Assembly (NCBI GenBank): GCA_018907035.1
Contig: JACCIC010000139.1
Coordinates: 1,357,001-1,421,000 of the forward strand
Reading direction: 5' to 3'
Length of the DNA stretch: 64,000 nucleotides
Source: Sycobia sp. Sy_11
Lineage: Eukaryota > Arthropoda > Insecta > Hymenoptera > Epichrysomallidae
This document shows positions 12,170-23,870 of this stretch, piece after piece. The first letter of the stretch is position 1. Every line of letters begins with the position of its first letter. A program made the position numbers and the translations under genes. The notes under the pieces were generated by a model. It made no database searches. It saw only the letters and a program-made list of their open reading frames with translations, and had not been told where the DNA came from.

Positions 12170-13834
12170 AGAAACGCAAACTTGCCGACCTATACTATAG
12201 ATTTCGCATTGTCCCATTGTCGAGAGTTCCACTCGAAATAGATGTTGCTCGTTTTCTCCTTTACACATAAATGTCCATATCCATAGTCGACGATCGCTGA
12301 GTGAAGCAAGCCGATTTCATTGGCACTTTTTGCCTATAGAAGCGGAGCGTTATATAGATTACAAGACTGTGAGAAATGTTGAATGCGACGACTGGTACGG
12401 GCGAAAGGAAATATGGGGAATCGCGCGGAAATTACGCGTTCGGATATATAATAATATTTTGCAGGATGTATAAAAGGGTCGCGCATGAAAAGGATTTTAC
12501 GCAGATGTCGGAGCACGAGATTTATGAAAAATAAAGGTATACGGACGAAATTTATACACTGCATTGTTATTTAAATTTACGCAAACATAGCATGTAGGAA
12601 ATATATATATATATATACATATATATATACCGTAGGAATTCGTTGAAAAAATACCAAGTATTTTTAGTTCTCGCAAAAAAGGGATTTATTTGTCCGGGCA
12701 AATCTTTAAATTGAGAATGCAGTGCAGACTTGATCATTTACGTGCCGATTTGTTTTTCTGCTCTCTTTCTGACAATGCTTCGTTTTGATAATCCCGTTAA
12801 CCATTCGTTTCTTTAAATCATGATTTTCACCTTGTACATGCAATAAAAATATCGATACATATTCATAACATTGCACGCACGCTGCTCAATAATTAATAAC
12901 AAAATAAACTAAATGACAGCCGATGTTTTTTTGAAAATCAAGCGAGAATAATTTATATCAGTACACAAATATTATTTATCAGATTGTTATAGTTTATTGA
13001 CAAAAATAACAATCTGAACGAATGTCTTATTATACACTTCTGTTTTAATAATTAAGTAGTGAACTGTGCAAGTAACTCTTATTAATAAAGCAACAGTCAA
13101 TTTTTTCCAGTCTATATCTAAAAAGAAAAAATCAATTCAATATCATATCTTATATTCTTGTTTTAAATATTTTTTTTATGAAATACTTCGATATTTTCTA
13201 ATTCAAAATTAATTTAAATTATATATATAATAGATTGAATAAAATTTAGAGATTTTGGAAAGTTGGAGTTTTTTATTCAAAAATTTTTAAAGAAGAACCG
13301 AAAGGTTAATAGTTCATTGAAAATCTATATTCTTTATTTAATATATTGAAAACTATTTCACTTTCTTATAAACTAAAATAATTATTGACAATTAAAGTAC
13401 GTTTATTTACAATTAGCTGCATATAATCTAAAGTATAAAACCTTAAATGTAAAAATCACTTTTACAGAGCTGATTTTGTAAATTCAGATCGTCCGACGGT
13501 TATAATAATTATAGATCATTGTATGAAAAAGATTGTAATATCGACCAAAATACTTATGAATTTTCCTTACGACGATTCAAGTACTTACAATTATGAATGT
13601 TTAATAATTGAAAAGTACAATGCTTTTCTAATTTTAGTTTTTAAAGAATAATCTATGATAAAATGCGTAGATTTAGTTGATAGTTATTCTATTTTAAGAT
13701 TAAGTCCTGTTTAGAATGTATGTGTTGCGCCCATGATGTCATCAACGACAACGGAATGTTATGCATATGTGTAAATCTTTTTGGACAATATGTAAAAAAT
13801 CAAGACTATAAATCTTTATCTCTTTATCTTAGAC
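12170..13834. other. Long AT-rich stretch without gene
   Basis: Strongly AT-rich complex sequence with an imperfect TA run at 12600-12630. No open frame longer than about 75 codons and nothing recognisable. Confidence 0.6.

Positions 13835-13887
<53 letters not shown>
13835..13887. repeat. (TA)n microsatellite, one GT interruption
   Basis: TA tract of about 53 bp with a single GT interruption near 13849. Confidence 0.96.
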
Positions 13888-13891
<4 letters not shown>

Positions 13892-14245
13892 CTTCCAATT
13901 GGATTTCCATCTGCAACATCGCGTATAAAATATACATTCAAAATTATGTTAACTTTTGGAATAAATCCGAGAAGAAATATTTTATTTATTATATTTACAA
14001 TTCTACAAAAAATCGACTTCTTCACATCTCGCTAAAAACTAATGGAATATATTTTGAAAGAATTTCCATTTAAAAATAGAGCCGCTGACTCGTGAGAATA
14101 GGCTGATTGTATTATAGCGAAAAAATATAGAAGAAAAAGTGCCGGAGTTGGAATAGATTATTATGTATAAAATCGCTTGGGGACCTGATGCTCCCTTACT
14201 ACGGGCCTGAGCCAAAGTACAGACTCAGCGAGCGCAGTATATATG

Positions 14246-14247
<2 letters not shown>

Positions 14248-14286
<39 letters not shown>
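14248..14286. repeat. (TA)n microsatellite
   Basis: Pure TA run. Confidence 0.96.
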
Positions 14287-14288
<2 letters not shown>

Positions 14289-14440
14289 GGTATATTTAAG
14301 GCCCCTCTCGGCCTTTCTCCGCTCGCTGCTATACTCTCCTGCTGCGAAGCCGTTCTCCCTCTCCCTCTCGCACTCACCGGGTGATGTGCTCTCGTTACAC
14401 CTTATATTCCTTTCCCTCGCGCCGGGCTCTCGAGGAATCG

Positions 14441-14473
14441 GCTGCTGCTTGTTGCTGCTGCTGCTGCTGCTGC
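14441..14473. repeat. (CTG)n triplet repeat
   Basis: About nine CTG units with a TTG interruption. Reads as poly-Cys, poly-Leu or poly-Ala on one strand and poly-Ser, poly-Gln or poly-Ala on the other. No coding context supports any of these. Confidence 0.93.
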
Positions 14474-14520
14474 GATTCTCCAGCATATAAACAGCGCGGC
14501 GGTCGACCACACTATATCTT

Positions 14521-14521
14521 A

Positions 14522-14576
<55 letters not shown>
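14521..14576. repeat. (TA)n microsatellite
   Basis: TA run of about 56 bp with one phase slip, followed by ACATA-type repeats. Confidence 0.96.
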
Positions 14577-14580
<4 letters not shown>

Positions 14581-15306
14581 CATATATCTACAGCCGACCT
14601 ATAACGGCCCCCCCCACACACATACGCGTGCAGATATATATACACACATATACATATACACATATCTACACGCAATTTCGTCCTCTTTGCCCGCTCTCCT
14701 TTTGCTGTTGTTACTACGTATGCACGCGTGCGTCTATGCGTGTGCGCGCGCGTATAAATCTGCCTCCCTTTATAAATCTCCGGCTTGTATAATAATCCGC
14801 TGCAATATAGCGCGCGACGCGCTCGCGCGGAGCCGGAGGTAAAACCGATGGCCGGGGAGAGCGCAATTATAATAAAGTATAACGGAAATTCGCTTTCGCG
14901 CGATGCGCGCGAGGCGCGGCGGGCCGCGCGTATGCCCGCTTGCATAACCCCGCGCCCGTCGCAAAAATCGCGCGGCACTGTGGGGCGGATGGGGGGGGGG
15001 GGAGAGCGACAAATCGATCTCCCAACGATCCTCGTCGAATCTCATGACTTAATAATATAGCGGGGATCTTACTTTTAGGTGCCTGTGTGCGTGTCTATAT
15101 ATGCACACGACAATCAAGAGAGAGGCGCGCCCGTGGATCCGCGCCTCGCGACCCACTAAAGTCGCCCCGCCCGGACTTTTTCGTCGGCTCTGCTTTTCTC
15201 GAAGCGCAACGTAAATGATAATATTTTATACCGAGCGAACTCGCCCGGCGTTTTTCAATTTCTCGTTGTTATATTTATGCCGGACTATTTATGGGCGTCT
15301 ATATAC

Positions 15307-15309
<3 letters not shown>

Positions 15310-15369
<60 letters not shown>
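15310..15369. repeat. (TA)n microsatellite, about 59 bp
   Basis: Pure TA run. Confidence 0.97.
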
Positions 15370-15371
<2 letters not shown>

Positions 15372-17380
15372 GAACAGTGAGGTATTTACGCGCGGTATTG
15401 TGACGGAAAATTTACGTTGACCATAAACTTGCAGCCATAAGACTGGGGGAAGAATTAAAAAATAGCCTCGTTATCTATGCACAGGCTGAGAAACGTCGAA
15501 AATTATCAGGTGAAATGCTCATAAAGACTTTCCTAACATCTCTTGGCATAAATATAAAGTTTACGGCAGCTTTGATGTTTTTTAATTACTTATATTTATT
15601 ATAAGGGAGATGAATTAATGGGCCGCGTCGTTCTTAATGCAAGTTTCAATATTATAATGTTATCATTAAAGTGTACCTACGAAATTGCCATGTATAATTC
15701 TCTTTGTAAAGTGCCGAGTGGTCGCTCGATTTTTACAAGTAGAATAAATAACGAAGCGTGTTTAATTTTCTATAATCGTAAATGTATCAGCTCGAGGCAA
15801 AATTATTCGATTACAAAAAGATACAATTAATAAATCCGCGAACTACGGAGTGTAGATATCCTAAATTATGAAAACGAGCACATGTTTTATTCGCACGGCG
15901 CTCCCTTCGCGCCTAGTTTAATATTTAAATCCAGTTTTGGTGGACGGCTATGTAATGTCTTAATAACGCATATAATATATTAATAGACTATATATTCACA
16001 ATTTAATTTCAACTTTAAAGCATCGGGAGTAGTAATGCATTCCTCAATTATCGAACATTTCATTATTGCTCCGTATAAATTTAATGGGGAATGTTGAACG
16101 TTTGGAAAGCCAGAGCTTAAAAGATAAACCTTATTTGGACGTCGACGTAATTCCGTATATACGAAAAAAATCCAAAATGAAATAGACGATTTTTCAGTAA
16201 ATATAAAAGATTTTCCGTACGACTTCTGCTTTCACGTCTGTTCATCTGTTATGCCGAGCAGTAAATTCTATCCAGGTTCAAGGGCCTGCCGATGTCAATT
16301 TTTGTCGATCGAGCAAGGCGAGTGCTTTGCTTTAAGTAACGTTCATAAAACATACGGTTATAGTTTTGGAAATGCATTTTGAACCCCTCACCCAACATTT
16401 ACGAACCCGGCCGTGATTTTTTTGATTTTACTCAACTCTTTCCCTAAAAACGGGACAGCGTTATGAAATCTATTATAAAACCAGATTAATCTTATCTTAT
16501 GGATGAATTTTATTAATCAATCTTTATTTAAACGTGAATCTATTTTACATCGAAGCCTCAAGTCCACCGTGTGCATCGATAATATGTCATATGTTTTATG
16601 AATTGTCGAATGCACCTGAAAACGTCATGATGAAGCCATCTATTCGTTGACTAATCGTGAATTCAAATCGAAGAATTTTCTTTTGTTCGATACATTTGAT
16701 TCATTTAGTACAATATCAAGAGAATTAATTGTGACATTTTTTTCGTGGAACCACTCCACTTTACAAATTCCAAACAATCAACCTTGAAAAGAGTGACCTT
16801 TGTTTGAAAAGTTTTACGTTTTCAAAATTTTTAATAAAATACGATTGGTAATAGTCTTTTGCTTCAATCATCCTCTCTTCACATAGTCTCCAAGTAGCTT
16901 TCTGTTGCCATAACCCACCTGGTTAAGATCGAGTTTCCTTCAGGAGTCGTCCAAGTCAATCTTTATCGATCGAGAAAAACATGGTATACTCTTTAAAAAT
17001 CGTCGTGCGCAGACACATAATTGGAAATTTTAGTTTATCACGTCCGTCATTTACTTATACATCACGCATTGCTACAAATTCATAGAAATTATAAAACATA
17101 TAAAATATAAAATATATATTTCTGAATAAAATAATTGGCCAAAATTTGATCAGAATTTTTGAGTAAACAATGGTAAAATCGTTCTCATTTACCGAGGCAT
17201 TTGACGAATTTGTTTAACACTATCTAGCAATGTCGGATGTATATATAAAAAATAGGCTCCGAATGACTCAATCCTCGAATATTTCATAATGTTCGCGCAT
17301 AGAATATTATTTAAAAATTTAACACATACGTAGGTTTTGCTCGATAGATGAAAAATGACGGGGGAAATCCTTTAAAAAGG
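15370..17380. other. AT-rich DNA; weak internal duplication
   Basis: Complex AT-rich sequence. Segments at about 16263-16325 and 16915-16985 share a core around TCGATCGAG preceded by GTCAAT, and look loosely alike over about 50 bp, suggesting an old internal duplication or two copies of a decayed repeat. The 70-codon frame at 15618-15830 has no recognisable features. Confidence 0.4.
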
Positions 17381-18060
17381 GCGCGCGGCGAGCGACAATT
17401 CGTCAGCCTCGTCCCCCACGTGCTTCCACGATTATTGCAGTAAGAAATTACAATAGCAATATGTCCAACCGCCGCGCGGGCAAATCAGTCGGCCGCCGCG
17501 CAATTTCGCAAATTCAGCCTCCGCGTACGCACGCGTTCGATTCCGCGTTTTAAATTGATCGATCGCGGCTCCGAGCGCGGCGACGTTAAAGAGCTTTTAT
17601 TTTACGCGCGCCCGTTAAATTGCGGGGTATAATATACGGATCGCGCGGACAAGCTATTAATATCGGCGCCGAACTGCCTGCCGTCGAGCGATCCATTTGC
17701 CATGGTAAATCATTAGCAGATGGCCCTTTAACGGGTGCCCCCTCCCCCGCCGCTCTTCAGCCCCCAGCACTCTCAAACTCCACATCTCCCCCCCCCCGTT
17801 TACTTGGGATTAAATTGTTATCGCGCTCGAGATTTTTCCCGGCTCGGGGAAATAAAGAATTTTACGCTCACTCTCTCCCCCCCTCTCTCTCTCTCTCGCT
17901 CTCTCTCTCTCTCTCGCGTTGCGGGGATTTTCTAATATTTGCCAAGCGGCGGCGATGCGGGTTTCCGGGTCTTTCTATGCACGTTTCGCTATAACGAGAG
18001 TAAAATATATAATGTCGTAACTCGCGCAAGCGAGTCGTCCTTTCAGAGCGTATAAAATAC
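17380..18060. promoter_or_regulatory. Possible cis-regulatory CpG island
   Basis: A compact non-repetitive CpG-rich block inside AT-rich DNA. It contains a CACGTG E-box (17417-17422), several GCGCAATT and TTAAAT-type motifs, and ends in a CT microsatellite. Composition and isolation resemble insect regulatory islands. This is inference only; no transcription start or protein partner can be assigned. Confidence 0.25.
17881..17916. repeat. (CT)n microsatellite
   Basis: CT run with one CG interruption at the end of the CpG-rich block. Confidence 0.95.
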
Positions 18061-18489
18061 ATTTGTTTACGGATGAATATTACTCTTTATTTTTGCAATT
18101 ATCCAGACGTATGAGGAGAAATTGTACGCGGACGGTTAAGTCTCCAATTATTTGCTGAACTTTGAGAAATATTTTCCAATAAATTCCAATAGTCCGTAGA
18201 TACTTGTGCATATAAACTGTACAGAGAATGTCCTATGTTAACACACGCACTGATGGAATATTTCGAAAACGAATGTGAGCTTTGGATAAAGATACAATCT
18301 CGTATCTTGACAGATTACAGTTTTATTGGGTTAGAATGGGCGGAAACCCAACTGTACGATGGCTGATAAACTTTTAAGAAAAACTGTCTGTATGAATGGA
18401 AAAGTAATACATAGATTATTAAACTTGGATTATTGTGAGTGTTGCGTACATGTATATGCGAAGAATTCAACATTACTACTAACTGCAGA

Positions 18490-18600
18490 ATCTGGCGTCA
18501 CGCACGAGGCGAAGTTAAGCATCAAAGTATCAAGCCGACTTAACTTTGGGCAATAGGCCTTGGTAAAGGTCTCGGTAGGATGAGGACTATTTTTTTTTTT
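18490..18600 (+). repeat. Possible 5S-rRNA-like / Pol III-type remnant
   Basis: Positions 18510-18521 match exactly the 12-base stretch around the internal A box of eukaryotic 5S rRNA (CGAAGTTAAGCA, from memory of the family). Loosely similar segments follow in the expected order (GCC..TTA.., TTGG, then CTCGGT..) and the patch ends in a run of 11 T (18590-18600), as Pol III genes do. The rest diverges strongly, so this is not a functional 5S gene. It may be a decayed 5S copy or the head of a 5S-derived SINE, or the match may be chance. Confidence 0.2.
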
Positions 18601-18660
18601 GTTAATAGGAACGCCTAGTTCTTTCTCAAAGAATTAAACGTACGATTAAATTTATGCCTC

Positions 18661-18903
18661 TTGCGGCCCATTCAAACTTGGGAACTGATTATGTATTTTG
18701 AAAATTTTAAGAATAATTTTCCCGGTAAAAGCAGGAAGGTACGAATAACTGTGCTGTATGAATGGGCCCGTGGGCAGACGTTGAAAAAAGTTCGACGCAT
18801 GTCTGGAGGCACTTCGTACCTACAATTCAAAGCATCGATAAAACGAATAAAGTATTCTAAATATCACAAACATAGACCTTCGTCTCGCGGGTGCGTATTA
18901 TGA
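18661..18903 (+). pseudogene. Open frame in a repeat-like patch, unrecognised
   Basis: An 80-codon frame (starting at a non-ATG codon) just after the 5S-like remnant. The product is basic and Lys/Arg-rich, with no domain I recognise. The segment CTGTATGAATGG occurs here (near 18752) and a similar one occurs upstream near 18391, which suggests a duplicated or mobile sequence. It lies directly before the transposon-end-like motif at 19020. I infer a decayed mobile-element fragment; function unknown. Confidence 0.2.
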
Positions 18904-19031
18904 GGTACGAGGGTTCGCAATTTCTTGAGTTTATTCGGATAGCCCCTCAAACAACCCGAGTGACTGATCTCTTGAGACAGATTTTACTTAAATTTGTTAA
19001 TTTAACGAGATATATGAGAACACCCTGTATA
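18900..19031. mobile_element. Probable decayed mobile-element end
   Basis: The stretch ends in TTAACGAGATATATGAGAACACCCTGTATA-like sequence; the terminal ACACCCTGTATA is at 19020-19031. That terminal motif, often preceded by TTAACGAGATAT, is a common end of dispersed repeats in insect genomes (family knowledge, not a database hit). No matching opposite terminus or target-site duplication was found, so the element is truncated or my boundary is wrong. Confidence 0.35.
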
Positions 19032-19468
19032 TGTTCCTACTTTGAAAATGGAATTTTTTTTTTTTACCGTTCCTTTTTGTTCCGTAAATACGAATTGACG
19101 GATTCATCAGCGATGGATTGCGCGCGACGAGGCATAATCCCTCGGCATTGTGTGTACACAGTTAATTTTTAAAATGCATCTGTATGTGCTTTTTTTTTTT
19201 TTTAATTTTGCATGATCAATCGCGCTTCTTTGTAACGCAATATGCGCGCGAATTATTTTCACGGGGTGTCACTATTTAAATTGAAAGGTATTTTTTCATT
19301 ATTAAAAAAATCTTTTGTACACAGATGTTTGGACGTGTGCGCATGCGTGTGTGCGTGTGTGTATGCCCGAGCGCGCGTATTAAGCGCGTTCTCCTTGTAA
19401 CTGTTGTTGAATAATATTAATAATGCGGGCGCAATATTGATGGTACAATATTATCAAATATTTAACTA

Positions 19469-19494
19469 ACACACACACACACACACACACACAC
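19469..19494. repeat. (CA)n microsatellite
   Basis: Pure CA run of about 13 units. Confidence 0.95.
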
Positions 19495-19550
19495 ATGAAA
19501 AGTGCATATATACGTGTTCAATAATATGCAACCGTTTTTATTGTTTTATT

Positions 19551-19577
19551 ATTACGATTATACGATTATACGATTAT
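19551..19577. repeat. Tandem ACGATTAT, three copies
   Basis: Short 8-bp tandem repeat visible by eye. Confidence 0.85.
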
Positions 19578-20029
19578 TATCAGTAGCGTCGTAAAACTTT
19601 TCAATACTGTCTGTTCGATTATTATACGCAATTCGAGCAATTATTTATGCCTGCAATAAAGTGATCAATTTAAATAAATTACAATAAAACAAATAAGGGC
19701 TGGTATATGGGCTTTCGACTCGGTCACGAGTTAGCATCGAGCTCGATCGTAAGCACATTATAATCAATATTGCAGAACAAACGGTATAAGCAATTGATAT
19801 ATTTAAAGATTAAAAAACCTTATAATAATTTACTAGATAATTGCATATCGATAATGCACGAGTTAAATAATCTCACGTAACGATCCGGCTCGCAAAGTTT
19901 CTCATCGTTTTCATTACAGACTATAATATTATACACATACGGGGAGTTTTCATGGATTCATAAAATAAAGCGGCTTATAACTGTGTGTGTGTGTGTGTGA
20001 ATAGATCGCGGTCAGCGGAAAATCCGCGC

Positions 20030-21190
20030 AGTTCACAATGCGGCGAGTTTCGCGGGGCGATTTTCATACAAACTGCAACAACGCGGCGCGCGCGGCTCGG
20101 GAAGGGGAGCCGTTAAAAAATGATAAAACGTCATTGCGAACAAGTGCGCGCGAGCGGCGCGAGCGTGGGGGGGGGAGAGGTTTATTGTACGTAGAAAGGA
20201 AGTATTTGTCGCGCGTCATGTAGTCCCGCGCGGCGGCGCGGCGAGCTCTATTTTTCTTTCTTTCTTTGTTTTCATTATTTTCGTCGGAATACATTTGAAT
20301 GGAATTAGCGGCCTGCTGGACGGGGGAAGCGGGGTTGAGGAGGAAAGGGGGAACACCAGGAAAGCCAGTGTATAGCCAGGGGGCGGTGGGGGGGGGTGGG
20401 AGGCGATCGAAATCGAAACCGAATCGGCGGAACGGCCGAGCGCGCCGCGCGGGGCAAGGGTGGTCGGCGGAGCCAGGGGCGAGGGGGGGGGGGGCAAATG
20501 GCAGGAGACCATAATCGATGCGCGCGCCCGGCTAAAACGCGAGCCTCGGCTCCGTCCCGCTATCTTATCTCGGCGGATAGGTGCGCGGGGCCGCTGCTGC
20601 GGTGCTCGTCCGGCGCTCGGATGACTGATCGGCCGCAATCCGCATCCGGCGGACAATACGCCGTGCGCGCGGGCGCGCGCGTTATTGCGCCCGTGTACGA
20701 CGCATTCCCGCTCTCTATCTCTCTCTCTCTCTCTCTCGGTAAATGCGCGCGCCCGTCGCGCTAATGCGGCTCATATATTAGAAGCCCTTTGTGCTGTCCG
20801 TTCGTCTGGCTGCCCTGCCGCCAACCCCGACCCTACTTCCACGCGCCCCGGCGTTGTTTTTCCAGGAGGCGCGCGAGGATTATTTATGGTCGAGCCGCGG
20901 GGGCCGCGAGAAAAAAAGTCGCGCGCGGGGTCGAAGAGTGCGAATGCTCGGCCCCCGACGACTTCCCTTCCTCGGCCTCGTATCGATCTCGCTGACCATT
21001 TCTGATTGTCGAATTCGCGTTTGAGTGCCGGGGCGGCGGGTTGGAAAAGGGCGGGGGGGGGTGAACACAGTTGGACATCTAGCCACGATCATTGACGAGT
21101 GTCGGTCTTCGCAGCGAATCGCTAATTTGCGATGAAGGTACGAAGGGCCGTATTTGCGCGGAATCCTGGCTGATTTGGTACTACCGGAAA
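20030..21190. other. GC-rich, CpG-dense island
   Basis: G-runs (for example near 20388-20396 and 20486-20494), CpG-rich, with a CT repeat at 20711-20738. Up to three frames on both strands are open together. No domain, no splice pair. Possibly an unmethylated regulatory island. Confidence 0.55.
20711..20738. repeat. (CT)n microsatellite
   Basis: CT run with one interruption. Confidence 0.94.
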
Positions 21191-21358
21191 ATGAAGTACT
21201 AACCTTTTTAAGTAAAATCAGATTTTAAAATATTATTATTATCTCGTGTAACATTGTACTTTTATGGTATGTAAATATTTTACTATCTAGTGTAGCACTG
21301 TAGTTTCGTATTGATATTAATAAATTTTAAAATTCAATGTGGATAACAATCATTGAGA

Positions 21359-21480
21359 GTCCCTGAAGTGAAGTCGAAGTGATTCAAGATATCGGAGTTT
21401 GCGCAGGTGCGCAGGTTGCGAAAGTTTTAACAATGGGGTCAGTCAGATGGTTATTCACTAACACTATTAGTTTTAATTTT
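21359..21480 (+). repeat. Dispersed repeat family, copy A
   Basis: It starts GTCCCTGAAG and contains TCGGAGTTTGCGCAGG, GAAAGTTTT and GGGGTCAGTCAGAT in that order. The same blocks in the same order occur at 48057-48172 (plus) and 47757-47862 (minus). A CCTGAAG...TCGGAG core resembles the ends of Penelope-like and some LINE elements, which often carry CTGAAGA...GAAACGTCGG blocks; that assignment is inference. No coding remnant is recognised nearby. Confidence 0.6.
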
Positions 21481-22439
21481 TATAGTTAAGATTTTTCTAT
21501 GTGAGTAATTATACTTATTTAAGTTGTTAAGTTATTAAGTTGAATGCTTGTAGAAAATCTTATATTCAATAAAAATGGAAAATAACTATATATATAGATA
21601 ATTTTTTCTTTTTAATGTAGCCGTTTTGTCACCTGTTTAGTCGTCATAGTTCATAACAGTAAAATAAGAAAAAGGACATACGAATATTATTTGATATCAA
21701 ATTGTTCATTGCAAAAAATTAGGCGCATTGTGTTTTTTGTTTATAAAAATATTGGACACCATCCGTACGTAGAGTTAAACCAATTGAGAAACATGAATAA
21801 TTTAAATAAAAATTATTATTATTTCGAGTTTTTTAACGATTAAACCTTAAAAAATATTGTATGATATATGATTTTATGATTAGCAAGTGCTTAAGAAGGT
21901 AAATTGAAATAAAAATCTATGAAAAAAAATATTGACATTATAGTATAGAAATAAATCCTCATTCCATGCCTTCAATAAGGGTATATCAATGATATTCAAA
22001 AAACAGAAATTCATATTTATCTTATTTTTACGCAACTAGTAATTAGATACTATATATATATACTAATATGTGTTTCCCTTACTTTTTCATCAACTGAAAA
22101 TAGATAGTTGATTTTTACATTCATTCGTTGGTCCAGATTAAGGGATTTAAGATTGTCTTCCAAATTATACACTTTAAAATTTTAGGATCTAACGCTTTCC
22201 CTATTCTTAAGTCGTGATACTTTATTATACTTACTATTAGTATACCTATTAATAAATATTTTTTCATGGTTCTTACAGTCCGATCAAATCAATCGAAAAC
22301 AATACGTAACAACATCAATACACATCTACATTAACATTAATACATCAATACAGAAAAATAATAAAAACAAAAATAAAAATTAAATTAAAAATTATAATGA
22401 TTTTGTATAATTATAATGATATTGTCCTTATTTACAATG

Positions 22440-22530
22440 ACCCCAGTAGACTAATCTGAAAATAAAATATTAGCTGAAAAAATTTTGTTAGTAAAGTGCA
22501 ATCTGACTGTCCCCAACACCTTTACCTAAT
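22440..22530 (-). repeat. Dispersed repeat family, probable partial copy D
   Basis: Read on the minus strand, this segment has GGGGACAGTCAGATTGCAC followed by TTTACTAAC, matching the 3' half of copy A (GGGGTCAGTCAGAT...TTCACTAAC). The 5' half with CCTGAAG is not visible. Partial or diverged copy. Confidence 0.35.
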
Positions 22531-22939
22531 TGAAGATCCAGTCCAGTATATTAGTATACCTTCTTTGAGTTAAATTGCATGAATTCGATTTCATAAATCC
22601 AATTGAATTGAATTTTTAATTTAATTTGAAATTATATATTAAGAAGAAATAGAAATAAGAGTAAATTTTTAAATGCCAAACAATTATTTATTTTTTTGAA
22701 CAGAGCTCGTGAACGATCTGCTGTCCCCTCCAACCAGTATCGACTTTTCTCTACCTATAAAAACGAAAGCGCAAACGAAGAAATCCAATCCCCATCCCAT
22801 TCGTAATCTGGAATATATTACCTTGTTATCCGCTGCACTGGAGACAGATATATAGACGATGCTAGAAAAAGCATTTAGACTCCGAATTCTAGACACTGTC
22901 TTATGTAAATATATATTTAGTTACATATATATGTAAAGT

Positions 22940-23870
22940 CTCAGGCTCTTTGCAATTCTCTCAATGCCCACGGGCAATTATTCCTATTCCCTCGGGCCGG
23001 CGTGGTGTAGGTGGGGGGCGGGGTGGGGGGGCAGCAGCTCGCAAACCGAGTCGGGGGGCTTTTATTTCATTTCCGAATAAATGGAATTGGCGCGCTAAGT
23101 TGCAGCGCGCCGCATCGCGCCGCAGGCTGCTGGCTGCAGCTGCCTCCCCGCAGAGCGCGGCGCGTCCGCAATCCGAGACAATCAGCCGTGCAAACGAGAT
23201 AACGTCCTCGCTCGGCGGCGGCGCCAGTGTGCAAACGAGTCGACTGTACGGCGGGGCGGGGAGGGCGGTAGAGGTGGAGCTCCGTTCCTGCGTAGGGGTA
23301 ATTAGCCCGACTTCCCTCCCGGCCCCCCGCCCGCCACGCGCCAATCTCACCTGCGACACCTTCGTCGCTCCGCCGTCCCACCTGCGCGTAGCATACTATG
23401 CGCTCGCACGGTTAGTCTATGTGTGTGTGTGTGTGTGTGTGTATGCTGTGCGCGGGTGCGGTAGTACGCGTGCGAGGCAGCCGAATTCGCGCTATAATCT
23501 TGCGCCTGGGAGCTTACGCGGCAGAAGCGCGAGTACGCCGGACGGCGAAGTTGTCGCAGGCGGGTATGCATATATGGATCGTCGTCGATGTCGGTGAGTC
23601 GAGGCGCGCGTAGAGCGCTGGCAAATATTGCTCGTCGCAGTAATCCGCGCGCAGTGTTTGCTTATTACTCGATAAATAGCGCGACGTTTTGTACGATCGG
23701 CAAAAAGTTCATTATGCGCATTGAGCAATCGACGATAGAAAATTTGCAAAAAAAAAAGAATATCGTGGAGATCGAGAGGCGCGGGGGCGTAAGGGTACAG
23801 TTGGTATGTTGGTATGCACAGATACAGAGGTTTAAGAGCGTTAGCGAAGCTTTTATACATTCGTAAGTTG
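22940..23870. promoter_or_regulatory. CpG island with splice-donor-like sites
   Basis: GC-rich island containing a GT repeat (23420-23443). Strong donor-like sequences occur on plus (GGTGAGT near 23592; GTAAGT at 23863-23868) and minus (GCAG then GTGAGATT near 23348). Frames of 60-215 codons are open in several phases but have low complexity. A noncoding first exon and promoter is possible; RNA data would be decisive. Confidence 0.25.
23420..23443. repeat. (GT)n microsatellite
   Basis: Pure GT run of about 11 units. Confidence 0.95.

Larger units (their letters stand above)
10890..12170. other. TA-rich then GC-rich island
   Basis: 10980-11470 carries many TATA/ACGTA motifs. 11480-12130 is a CpG island with a GGC triplet run (11657-11681) and a TA tract (11820-11854). 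No coding signal beyond composition. Confidence 0.55.
14040..15300. other. GC-rich blocks between TA tracts
   Basis: CpG-rich DNA studded with two long TA tracts and a CTG repeat. The 259-codon minus-strand frame spanning 14199-14978 crosses both TA tracts and consists largely of Ile-Tyr repeats, so it is not a gene. Confidence 0.6.
19040..20030. other. AT-rich DNA with GT/CA repeats
   Basis: Includes a GT/GC patch (19344-19365), a CA repeat (19469-19494), three 8-bp tandem units (19551-19577) and a short GT run (19982-19998). No gene seen. Confidence 0.6.
21190..22940. other. AT-rich DNA carrying dispersed repeat copies
   Basis: Complex AT-rich sequence. Apart from the repeat copies at 21359-21480 and about 22440-22530 nothing is recognised. 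The two copies are in opposite orientation about 1 kb apart, which could mark the ends of a decayed element or independent insertions. Confidence 0.5.

Noticed and set aside
14199..14978. 259-codon minus-strand open frame
   Set aside because: It crosses two (TA)n tracts and reads as Ile-Tyr repeats with Arg/Ser-rich ends. No domain.
22950..23597. 215-codon plus-strand open frame
   Set aside because: It lies in a CpG island where other frames are open too, and it includes a Cys-Val repeat from (GT)n. Only the splice-donor-like sites were kept as an observation.
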